Positions 47,588-60,300 of a DNA stretch of 64,000 nucleotides are shown piece by piece. The DNA comes from Bradysia coprophila (Eukaryota; Arthropoda; Insecta; Diptera; Sciaridae), in assembly GCF_014529535.1 (NCBI RefSeq), contig NW_023503972.1:682001-746000 (forward strand). Reading direction: 5' to 3'. The notes below the pieces were generated by a model. The model was not told the origin of the DNA. It made no database searches and saw only the letters and a program-made list of their open reading frames with translations. Both the position numbers and the translations under genes were made by a program. Every line of letters begins with the position of its first letter. Within the stretch, counting starts at the first letter, position 1.

Positions 47588-48389
47588 TTGTTGTTGTCCG
47601 CCGCCGCCGAAACCGAATAAGCCACCACCATGCGATTGCTGATTCATATTTTGCTGTTGTTGATGTTGCTGATTTTGCTGTTGTGTCATGCCTGGCTGTG
47701 GCACAACCTGAGGGCCTTTTGGTGGTTGACGATTACCACTGAATAAGCCACCCGTAGCATTTGTAGCACCCGAAAATAAGGCTGCATAATAGGTAGGATA
47801 AATGATTAGCATTTGCGTTCATGTCCAGCACATATAACGACTGACATATCAACACGAATCAAGTATCTAAGTCAGACAATTTAGAGACAAAACCAAAGAA
47901 AATTTTCATTTCGATTTCAACAATTCAGCGTATCGGCATGGACTGGTAGTGGAAGTGTCCAGTCACGTTATTAAAAAGAACTAAGTCCCTAATTCAGAGT
48001 CATTCGAATTTATCTGAGTCATAGTTGAGTCGGACGGAAAGTATTATAGTCACACGTTAGAGTACTGAGATAGATGGTAGAAGGAGGAAAGATAGATTCA
48101 ATTGCTCTGAACGGAAATAATATAAATGGAATTCGTGTTGCTGTATCGTCATTGAATGTCAGAAATAGCAATACTGACTAGAAGCTGTGGAAAAAACTCC
48201 GCTTGAATTTGCTGTAGTTGAAGGTTGTTGTTGTTGTTGTTGCTGCATATTGTTATGTTGCTGCATATTATTATTATGTTGTTGTTGTTGCTGCATGTTA
48301 TGTTGCTGTTGCATATTATTATGTTGTTGCTGCATGCTCATATTACCACCGATCCCTTGGCCGATCATCCCGCCTTTCCCCTGCATCCC
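47378..48389 (-). other. Rbp: Rbp last two exons: Q/M/N-rich and LFSG tail
   Basis: 48389-48179 encodes GMQGKGGMIGQGIGG then MQQQHNN repeats and SGVFSTAS. 47781-47378 continues with LFSGATNATGGLFSGNRQPP, GGGLFGFGGGG, a run of about 15 Q, and the conserved-looking end LMQKLGDITAPGSDMLSKGK. The junction (TCTA|GTCAGT with ATTATGCAG|CC) is phase 1. An in-frame TAG just before 48389 shows that the first of these is a spliced exon, not a gene start. Confidence 0.8.
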
Positions 48390-51300
48390 CTAAAAATCCC
48401 AATTTCTAGTTAGTAATGTAACCCACCAACCCACTGCTATTGTTTTTTTGATACAAAATGAATCATGGATATAATTTCAAAAATGTTGACGGTACATAAT
48501 CATAAAAGGCCAATGAACAACAAAAAACAATTTTGGTTTTCATCGGAATGAACAGCAAAAATTTATCCAAAACATTATGCGTTGCATGGATGTGTTTCAT
48601 TCCGAATTTAATTTCATCTTTTTTTTCACGAATGAGAATATCCATTCCTCATTTTCATACAAATATGCAATGGTGTAGAAAAGCGCACATCTGTTTTGTA
48701 TTCCTACCAAATAAATTGATTTGGAATGTAATTTGACTCAAAATGAAAAGCTATTTTCTATACGTAAAATTGAATTGGCAGAGAGTTGCTAATGAAATCG
48801 TTTCAATCATTATATACTACTACACAATGACAGACACTTATAGATCGAATGCAGCTTCAAAACGCGATTACATTTGCGTTCAGTTTTTTCCATTATTATT
48901 CGGTTAAGTTTTGAGTTTGATGTATAAACTGGGGTGGATTATGGAAGAGAATTGCTGTGATGTGCATTCCCGTGTGTAGCGGGTCAATCATAGAGTACTT
49001 TAAATGTTTACACTCATTTGCAGGGAGTGTTAAACAGAAACAGACTCGATTTTATCGATTATTGTCAATGATTCCAAAATCAATTTTCCCGTTGAAGAAA
49101 ACCGTCAGAGTCACATTTTAGACCTGGTGGTAAGACAGAAGGTGTTAATTCAAAACGTGCTGACGAGAATAAAGAAGAAACCATTTTTCCATGTTTTTTA
49201 AAAATTCGGGAAAATTCGAAAAAATGCGGAAGCATTCAAGAAAATATGAGAAAATGATTTCCCGAAAATAGTCCCTGGAAGTAACCTCATTGACTGAGAC
49301 TCTCAGTCTGAGAGTTAGATCATGTTTCAGTTGGATAATAAGTGTTCCAGAGCATCCCAGCATCCAAATACATTTTCCCGGTAACCAAAAATGTAAAGGA
49401 TATTTCCCGTTGGACACCACGGATACAAATGTTTTGCACAAATCTGGTAATTTGAAGCTGTGAGCGGACGAAGTTTTTTTTTTATTAGTTTTTATTACCT
49501 TGCGAAATTCTCAGAAATTTTAGGCTATAGCTTTTCCTAACCGGACTATTTTTATTTGCAGTCCTAACGTTTTGTTTGTTTAGATATCAGAAAACTAAAC
49601 CTTAGTCCCTCATCTATTAATATCAAGAACAGTTGAATGGTCATAAAAATTGCCCGAAAGTTAGATGATTAGTTAAATATAGAAATGGAAAATGTCAAAT
49701 TAGCGAATTATAAGAAAAATGGAATTTATTTAGCTTTGTTTCAAACTGGCTGACGATATCATAGAATAGTTCAAAAGAACAGGAACAACGTCATCCTATT
49801 CGAATCGAAGGTAAATCAATGAAATTTCATTTTTCTTATAATTCACTAATTTGACACGTTTCCTTTTCTGTATTTAACTATTCAAGTAGATGGTTGAACT
49901 AGCATATAATACCGAAGGGAAGTAAGTCTGTCATTCCTTTTAAATGATCTTCGTTGTTACTTTCAACTCTGTCAGCAAAAGGACCTAATATTTTATCTGA
50001 AAACACACGATGACTCACATCAAACAAGCTCAAAACTTTCGTATATATCTCTCAATTTCATGAGCAACTCAATGTTATAATTTACTCTTTGTTTAGACCA
50101 ATTATTTTCTATTACTGTTCTTCATTACGGAATACGTTTCGTGTAAACTTTCAATATTTTTTTTATATTAGTTTTGAAGAATTGAGTTAATTTTATGGTT
50201 ATGTTGTGCTATATGTCTTAGATTTAAACACAATTTTTGAAGACTTAGATGCAAACGCTTGTAAATAAACAACTATAGAAACTTGCTATCAATGATCCAT
50301 TCAAAAGTAAAAAAAAAATAAGAAAAAACATTTATGGTCATAAAGGAAGTCATTGCGCATAGTAATAGTTGAACTGTTAGATAATGAACTCGAAAGCACG
50401 AACCGAGGTGCCATTATAAACGGTTGCTCTCTGGCGGATGATTGCTTAAATGCTCAACTCCTTCAAAAACATTAATAATTTCAGCTAACAGTTAGCAATC
50501 TCCTTATCTAAATCTCAATTTTGGGTATTCTTTCCCCAGTTCATTATCCAAAATCAGTTCGTTTCCAATAAATTTCTTAAAACATTTCCAATGCATCAAA
50601 CCAAGTGCAATATTATCACATCCATCGGTATGAACGTATATGTATCAACAATATAAAAATTATTTGAATGATCCAAATTACAATGAAGTCAAGAAAAGAT
50701 AAATTAGAAGAAAATAGGCAACGAAAAAAAAAAAATATTTTTAAATTTCGGAAAATGAAGACAACCATCGATAAAATCAATCTACTCTACACAGACGACA
50801 TTTGATATTTTCATGCAGACGAAAGAAATATAATTTTTTATTATTACATTAGGTTCGGATAAAAGGAAATCTTCCAAATTATCTGGGTCTTGTTGTGTAA
50901 TGAATTTTTAGTGTTTTTTTTTTAAACTTTCTACCGGGAATGTAGTCTGTGTCTGTCGGTAATGGCATAACCAAATAACAATGAATATTATAGTGAACAT
51001 TTAAGCCATTCCAAATTTTAGTCTAGCTATAAATATGATATTGGCCTGGTGTCTCGTAACACCATAAAAACGCTATATTCGTTTATTGGAAGTATTTGTT
51101 TCCTAATGTGCCGGGGTGTTTTTTTTTTTAAATCATAACGAAAAAAATACATTTTAATGATCCCTGCCCAGGACTCGATTTTAACTTGGTTAAATTAATA
51201 ATAACAATGGACGAACGAAAAAAAAAACTTTCGACATTTCGGACATCCATGCTGAGACTGACGATTCAAAATCACGTTTCCCGTTAACTCAAACAATAGA

Positions 51301-54300
51301 TTAAAATTCATATTTGAACTTAACATGTAGCTGTAGCTTCACATAGCAACGCGAAAGAGACCTAATTCAATTTATTATTTTGTTGTCTTGCCAAACTTCA
51401 CAGTAGACCAGAAGAAAATTTTAAATTAGGTCTCTTTCACGTTTGCTATATGTATAACTACAGTACGAAACAACAGGCAAAAGAATTTTGGGCGACAATA
51501 AAAAACCGATTTGTTATCTGATATTCAGGGACGACCTTAAAAATAAAAAAAATAATAGTACATTGAATGACAAGGGGCGAAAGTAAAAAAATTCAACCGT
51601 GTGCGAGAGTTGGAGCCCGCGCCGAAGGCAAGGGCTCTAATCGCACAGGTTGAATTTTTTTACTTTTGGCCCGAGTCGTTCATACTATTTTTTTTGATAA
51701 CAACATTGAAAATTGATACGTATCGCAAACATCGCAACAAAATGTTGAAATAAAAAGGCATTTAGCCAGAAAATGCGGGGGTCCAGTATATGAAAAATTT
51801 AATAATTTAGCCATCACAACAATAACACACACAAAAATTAAGATATAACTAACAAATCATTCAGTAACAAAAAGTATCAACTTTGTATGCTAATTTCAAT
51901 AAGAACACTGGCGCACAGTGTTTTACAATTTTGATCAAAGTATTCTGCATAATATGAGCGGATTTTGTTGACAACTCGACTCATTTCTCTCATTTTCTGT
52001 GACGTCAGTCACTTTCGCTGTTCGTTCAGTTGCGTTCGCTCTTCGTTAAGTACTTTCTCCCCGTGGGATGCATTTTTTTACTTTCGCCCCTCATATGCGG
52101 GGCGAAAGTATCATTTTTCAATGTTGGTATCAAAAAAATTTTTATAGATCATCGAAATGACCATTGTAAACTAGAAGAAAGGGAACGAAAAAACTGATAC
52201 CTACAGCAACAGATTTGACACCAATCTAACATTTTCCTCACCCTACTTCCGAAAATATATCACGAACAAACTACATAACAGTTTATGTTCAACAACTTGG
52301 TGTGGGCAGCACTATCAAAAACGTTATGCAGTCGACGTCATCAGTGAAATTTAGCCATTCAAACAAAAGTGCTTATACGGGTGAAATAGTCACACCCACA
52401 CGTAAGCGTGCAGTAAAAGCAGAACCGTATAAACACGTATGAACAGTTTTGTTTGTGTGAATTTGACCAATCGATTGTAACTTTTTCACAATTTATTCAT
52501 TTTCTTACAATTTGAGGTGATGCCGTTTTTCGCCATCACCCAAGGATAAACCGACCACCGAAAATAGATTGGGAAACAGTTACAAAGCGATTAAAGTTGT
52601 GACTTTTTGACGTGGCTATACCCATACCAATTGAATTCTAATAGATTGTGGAAATTGTTCTCATTACTCTCGCAAAAACCAGCGAAGCCGTCAAGTCGGT
52701 CGTTTGAGACACGAAATTAAAAAATCAAAATCATTTGCTAGGAAATTTAAATTTTAACATAGCACTGTTAGAACCGAGCTGACTTTGACATCACTCAATT
52801 AGAAGGCCAAACACATACCTGTTGACTATTTTTTTTTTACATTTTTGATAGCCATTGTATGAAAAAGAATAGCCAACTTTGATCAGTTCAGTCCTATATT
52901 TGAGTGACATCAAAGTCAGCTTCGGTGCTAGACAGTGCGTTGATTTTAAACATTGTCCATGACAATATTGTTCGTGTGTGAAGTGACAGAAGACCGACTT
53001 GCCGACAGCATCAATCATTGACGGTCCTGTGAAGTAGTACTCAAATCCACAATCTATAAATTTGACTACATCAACCAGAGAGATGGTAATTATGGCGCGT
53101 GTTTTCCAAGCGCCATAATTATCATATCTCTGACATCGACCTACATTTCATTTGAGTTTTCGTCAATTGAGCTATAAATTTTGTGACTAAAATTTTGTTG
53201 CATTTTAAATTGGATTAACTTCCTATTGATGGGTTTTGCATTATTTGCGAAATTAAAATTCAATTAAAAACCAACAACAAAATTGCAAATTAAATGTTAA
53301 AGTACTGGTAACCTAATTACGTAAATGTTAATCATCGTAAATGTAAAAAAAAGGAAAATTAAAATGTTGCTATTAATAAACTGGGTGCTGTTTTCGTTTT
53401 TGAACAATTCTATATTATTTCAAACAATAATTCAATTATCTATATAGAGTGGGCAGGTGGGTTAATTCAGTATATATTCCCAAAATTCTTTCTTTTTTAA
53501 AATCCGTTCTGTTCAGTATACTATTAACTTTAACTCGTTTTGTTTTAGCAAAATGCTATTACAATCGAACAATGAATCAACTCATAACTGATAAAATTGT
53601 GAATGTTTTCTTCGTAAAAAAAAAAAAATTAAAATAAAATTTTTTCTTTCGAAGTTTTAAGTAGTTACCTGCGTTTGGTGATCGGGGGCAGGGTGGCCCG
53701 TGTTGTCTAACAGTGTAGGGGAAGTAGGACGAGCATCTAGCAACAAACAACATAAAGACTTGACATTTACCACAGCAGAGCAAATAGCGCATTCGGCGTT
53801 TCGGACAAGTGGACGATAATGCCGACGCTATTCTCAATCGTAAAGTTTTTTTTTGACTCGACGAAGATTGCCTTTCGGAGTAAATTTTTGTGACAAATAA
53901 TCTTATGCTCATAAAAACAACGAATTTTGTTTTCCATTTGGATTTGGAATACTGTGTGCGACGTTGAAGTCCATTTTGTCATCACGCCGATTACGCTTGA
54001 TAGTGAGTTTTACAAAAGACAAGATAGAAAGAGCTTTTAAGTGGTGTGCACACACAACATTGAAAGCTTTCCGGCTGTATATCATGTATATAAGTTGTAT
54101 TTGTGTTTTTCTCTTCAGTTTTTCTTTCTAAGATTTTTTTTTTGTTAGTTTTCAATTCCATCAATTAGCCAATTTTAACAAAAACTCCTAATAGTTCAGA
54201 ATGACATCGAGTTTAATTTTCAATTTTTCGCTTATTAAATGATATATAATGTTGTTGTATGTCAGAATCAAAATCAAAACAGAGTTCGTTTCGATGAAGC

Positions 54301-57300
54301 TATTTCCATTTGCTTCAAAAATTGGATTGGTAGTCACAGTATTTGTTTGTTGTTATACACTGCAACAAAAGTGTCTGTAGTCCAAGAATAATAATTTTTG
54401 TTTAAAAGAAAAATGAAAGAATTTATGTACATTTTTTAACCATGTTTTTTTGGCCGAAATAATGCTTTTAACATCAACCATGCTGAGACATTAAATAATA
54501 ATCTTTGAGATCGTTCCACAGAAACTTATCAAAGTATAGTTCACATATAAGTTTGATAATAATGTACAATTTCTATACAAAATTCGTTATCGAATGTAAA
54601 TCGAACCAAAAGACTTAAACTTCTCTTAGAGAATTGTCTCCTCCAAGTGCTGATAAAAGTTAGTATTCTTTATCTCCAAAAATAGTAGCCAGGTGAGAAC
54701 GAATTCAATTTCAAATATTTAAAGAAGAAAAAAAGATTAAAGGCGGATAGGAACATATTAGCGGCCGTACACAACCGCCCAGGTCAAAAAGCTAAAATTT
54801 TCGATGTTTTTACCTTAAAAATGCAATTTATCGAAAATCACCCGGGTCAAAACATTTTTAACTTTCTTAGGTCAAAAAATGTCTGGACCCACTCATGCAG
54901 GCTAAAAATAAGATATCACAATTACAATCCAATTCTATCCCATGCATTAGGTATCGGCGATGTATAATAACATCAATCGGATTGTAATCGTTGATGTGAC
55001 TTCTTTATTTTCTCCCACTTCAAGGACTAATTACATAGTGTGCATTCAAGTTTTGTTAATAGATGGATTTTTTGGTAGCATATTATCCGTAGCTGAGTTC
55101 TGTCGTCACCAAGGTCATTACACCGTTGAGACTATTATATTATTTATCCCGAGATTTTCATGTAAATATTTACATGACAGAGCCGAATAATATAGTTATG
55201 TACATAACTGGCGATAAAAAGTTAAAAAGTCGAGTCTACGTGTGAATTTCGTCGATCCGAGGCACGGCCGAGGACAACAATCACACGCAAAATTATGATT
55301 TCGAACTTTTATTCCAAATTATACACAACTTTGCACACTAATTAGAAAACATGAAATACTTTACAGCCCCAGAGTTGTAAAATGTATTTGCAACTCCATC
55401 CCATGGAGATGTGTGAAAGCATTCACATGTCTCCATGCAGAAGTATTCACGAAATATTCGAACGAGAACTGCAAGTTTCATACACTTAAATAAATAATAA
55501 TAATAAATCACCTGTACCGTTTCGACGGACCTAGACAAAGAATTTACACAATTTTATTCCTGACCTGAATGTTGAAAAGACAAGGCAAATTAAACCAAGA
55601 AACGTAAATGAGTTGAAAGTGAAAGTTGCTCGTGTAGAGGGAAATTCACTAAAATGAAGTCCCTGGCAAACATCTATAATTCTACAATTCATTTCTGTGG
55701 AAGCTAGAGACTTTGTTACCCAGTTGGACCACGTAAATTAGTAGATTTAGTACCTGTTTTTAGCTGCTACACCTACGCACTTTAAGCCACATTTCTCATT
55801 TTTTTTTCTGTTAAATTTTGTTATTATTCCTGGACTATAATTATTGATGTGCAAAAATATTAGAGAAAACAGTGTGTTTAGCGAAAGTTTTATAGAATTA
55901 TTTTATGTGACAGTATGAACCTACAATTTATTATATTTATAATGGGAAGCAGGTATCATGCTATGTACAAATTTTTTTTTTTTTTTTTTTTTTGATAAAA
56001 TTTGGTGAATGAATTTTGGTTGAAAAAGTTCTTCTTTAAAGAAAAAGAACTTCCGCATGTTGAGTACTTTATTATGCATATACCAAATTTTGAAGCAATT
56101 GAATGATATTTCATCAAATGAATTATTTTTTGTATTTTGTTTATTTGTTTATAAAATATAAAATCAGATATTTTCAATAAAAACAAAAATAATAATTTAT
56201 TTTCATTGTTAGTGTTGTGAGAGTTATCTAAACATTTATATATTCGAATATTTTGCACATTCAACAAATTCGTTCGTCTTTCCAATTAGTATATTTATAT
56301 CCAAATAAGAATATTTGTTTTTTTTTTAGTCATCAACTAAATTATAATCAATAAAAATTAATTACAGACAGATTTTGACAAAATTAAAGTAAAAGAACCC
56401 AATTTCACATAAACATTTAGATAACACACGATTTATTCACAGTGGTATAAAACGAAATCAATATTTAAATGTCTAAACACTATCAATTGATCGATTTGTT
56501 TTTGCAAGAATGTTTTTTTCTCTCAGTCAAAAACAATATTCTCAGAGATGAAATTGTATCAATGCACCGCGCACTTTTTCCCATTTAAATTAAAAACGAG
56601 GAAGCGGAACCATTTGAACCTGCATCACCTGTTCAATGACAAAGGCGATCTCTAGTCAGTTTTCGCACTTAAATAGAAAAGAGACAGTTATCCCTGGCCT
56701 GAACTTAAAATCTGAAATTTGACGTCAGGTCAGTTTATTTTAAATGGCCTCAACCTGTCATGATCTGACTTATCAATGACCTGACCTTAGTTAAATTTGG
56801 AAATATTTCTTAAAAAATCTGGTAACCTTATAGAAATTCAGGCTTAGGTCAGCTCATGTTTTTCAGGTAAGATCTCAAGTTGATTTGACCTGTTCTAAGC
56901 CTTACTTGGAGTCACCTGCTAAAACCGAAACCTTGACCTGGCGCTCTGTTTTGTGTTGGTTGTTTTTATTGTAGCAAAGAGACCGCATTCACCGAGATCG
57001 GTAAAAAAAAAAAATCTGTAACAAGCACCTGTTGGTCAGAGCAGGTGACCTAACGCACTATTTCTAATACAACTGTCATCAGCTTAGTAATATATATTAT
57101 GCACCTGTTGCCAAGATTGGTATTTTGACGTGTAGGACATTATTGCCCTAGCCGAAGGCGTGGGCCATAATGCCTATTCGTCAAAATAACAGTCTGGCAA
57201 TAGGTGCATATCATATTTTATCTGTCGAGAACAGATATATCGAGATAAACAAAAACTCCCTAGAGGGATAAGCTCGAGATTATCGTTCTAGACAGATAAT

Positions 57301-60300
57301 ATATATTATCGCATACGCGCGGTGTTCGGATGTCAAAATTACTTCACTAGAAGTTTAATTCAAACATTACACTTCTGGTCAATGTTGTTGTCTCGTTTCC
57401 ACTTATGTGATAAAATAGAGTACAAACTTGTCACTATCAGTTTCGGCAAGCCTCGACTTCTTCGTGACAAGTGTGTAATATATATTTTGTTCCCCGACTT
57501 TTGTTAGCCGTCATGTATCTATCTCAGCTGTCACATACGCAAACGATAGTAACAATAGCGCCAAATAAGGAATGAAACATAAAAATGAGACTTTTCCTGA
57601 AGAGTCAGTTGCGTCAGACATATTGAAAATTCGAAAATTGGACTGGGCCTTATGAGATAATCATTTATGGCTTCAGGTTTGCTTACTGTATTGTACAGAG
57701 AAAATTAACGTTATTTGCGTCTAATCAAATACAAGACAAGAGGTGAGAAAATATGCAGTTTCCTTAAACATCAAACAAGTTTTTCCTAACCACAAGCAAT
57801 AATAGCATAATCGCTCTAGCAAAGGCTACGAAACTGGGAAATAAGTTTCAATTTGACGCAAAATAAATGTTTTTATTGAAAAAGCAAACTGCTGTCATAT
57901 ACATACGCCGTGGATTGATTTAATATCTCTGAGAACGTATTGTTGACAATGATCTTTTCCAATAAAAAAAAATGAAAATCAAATAATTTGACACTTAATT
58001 TCTAGTTACGGATTTCATATAAAGAAAACAGTCGAATCTTTACATACCTTTTCGAAGTGGACCTCCGCGCTGATTCATCTGATTCATTTGATTCATTTGA
58101 TTCACCTGATTCATTCCAGGTCCCATATTATCTCTAGGAGGAGGTGGTGGTCCGAAAGCTAGTTCAATAGAAATGAATTTTTGTTTTATTGACTGTGCTT
58201 CACAGGTATGCACTAAACGAATTTCAAAATTGCAGCGATCCCATTTATACGTTGTAAATTTTAGGCAAGTATATCAGCAGTTTTACCATCTATAAATATG
58301 ATTCATTTGAGCTAAATATTTTGAGGTAATTGATTTCAAACTATTCAACTATTTCTACCTCTATTGACGAGCTTTCTGCGATAATCAGTTTCTTGTTTGT
58401 TTCTTATTTTTTCTAATTTTGACTCAAAATTTTTATTTTGTTAACGTAAACTTAACTTTTCTATTGTACAACTAATACTAATAGTCCACTTGTATTAAGC
58501 CGACTTTAAATGAATAAAGAATTGAATTGAATAAAGAATTGAAATCTTTTACTTCAATGTTTATTAACATCTTTCTTGCCATATATAAGACTGCATTATT
58601 CAGAGCTTATTGTTTATTCCTGACGTCGTTATCGATAACAGATGATAGACGTCCCTAACAGGCTAACAAGCTTTCGTACATTCGGTCAATTTTGAAAATC
58701 ATTCAGTGTTAAATAATAAATGTTATTCTACTTAGAAAATAACTCTATCATATCTAGCCTGGATCATTACCATATTGCTACGAAACCAATCAGATAAAGA
58801 TTTGCGTAGCAACCCAGTCTGACTGAACAAAGCAATCAATCACCGCGTCTAAGAATTACAGACCATTATTAAAACCGGATCTTACCTCCTGGTCCCGGGC
58901 CTGGTCCTACACGTCCGCGTCCAGCAACATTTCGCTGAGCTGAATTCATGCCAATCGGACCGCCTGACTGATTGTTGTACTGCTCGGGTGCTTCCGTTAA
59001 AAAGTTTGATGGCACCAGTCCTCGTACACCATCCAGTTCACCCATAAAGAAACCATCTTCGTCCATTTCACCGTACACTAGTATGACTTCGCCTGTCTTG
59101 AAACTTAATTCCACTTGCTAATAATTTGAAAAACCAAAATAAGATCAAACGTGGCAATTGTTTTGATTATACCTTCCAACTCACCTCAGCGTCGACATTC
59201 GGACTCAGCTCTTGCGGATCGTAATCGTACAAAGCAATCATCCGTTTTACAGGCATGTTCGCATAAATGTCTCCCCATCTGTCTCTGCTTACGCCGCGAA
59301 CACTTTGCATATGCATTCCGGATGGTCCAGCAACGACACCAGGACCACCACCCTGTGCTCCAATTTGTCCCTCTTCAATTTCCGACACCATATTGTGCGG
59401 AACGAAGCCCCTTCTTCCACGCAATTCACCCCAATAAAATCCATCCGGATCTTTGTCACCATGGACCTAGAAGTAAGATAGTTTGATGCTAGTATGCAGG
59501 CACCACAATTGTAGAAAGAAAATGTTCTAAAAGCACTTTAAGAACCTTAGTGAAGCAAGTCAACAACAACACAAATGTTTATTTTTTTTGGGTTTTTCTT
59601 CGTAAAATACCTTTATTGTGTCACCCTCCTGAAACGGTAATTCTTCTTCACATCCATCTGGATTCGGGCTCATTGTAGACGGATCGTAGTCGAATAAAGC
59701 TAAAAAAAATCTCGGCTTTTTTTGCTGCTGCTGTTGTTGCTGCTGCTGCTGACCTCGAATCGATTGATTAGGTTGATTTGGTTGATTAGGTCCACGTTGA
59801 TTCATATTTCTCATTTGTTGCTGTTGTGGTTGTTGTTGCTGATTTAAGGGTTGTTGTTGCTGCTGTTGTTGTTGTTGTTGTTGATTTAAAGGTTGTTGCT
59901 GTTGATTTTGTTGAAGTAACGGTTGCTGCTGATTTATTGGACCATTCGGACCATAGTTGTACTGTTGTTGATTTGGTTGATTTTGATTGAGAGATGGGTT
60001 TGGTGGGTTGGGTGGGCGACCTCGTTCAGAGTGATTTCGAGGAGTTTTGTTTTGTTGATAGCCCTGCTGAAATTAGCCGTAAATATTTGGTTTTTTGTTT
60101 TTTGTTTTTGCATTACTGAGAATCTTAATGGTTTTGTTTTGTGTGACAGACTTTTCTTTATTTTTTTTACTTATTGATAAAGACATAACAGTACATGTGC
60201 AGTAAAATGCATTCGGTAGTACAGCAGGTAATCTAAAGCACAATTTTCTTATAATATCTGTTTTATGTGATATGTGGAAGAATTTCTTTGGTATGGTGGA

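Larger units (their letters stand above)
48390..53668 (-). other. Rbp intron, 5.3 kb, repeat-bearing
   Basis: Contains a probable MITE (49182-49277), foldbacks (49687-49863, 51326-51465, 51576-51671), a hairpin at 52062-52110, and inverted repeats (52762-52938, 53070-53142). No further exon recognised. Confidence 0.55.
53737..58047 (-). other. Rbp intron, 4.3 kb
   Basis: Contains a hairpin at 55239-55287, a 22-base T run (55972-55993), AGGTCA-rich stretches at 54.78-54.89 and 56.69-56.94 kb, and a foldback at 57099-57210. No exon recognised. Confidence 0.5.

Noticed and set aside
48187-48413. Cysteine-, valine- or leucine-rich plus-strand frames
   Set aside because: Antisense of the glutamine codons of the Rbp tail exon.
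53577-53985. Longer minus-strand frames around the 68-base Rbp exon
   Set aside because: Out of phase with Rbp and without motifs; only 53669-53736 in its own phase is supported.
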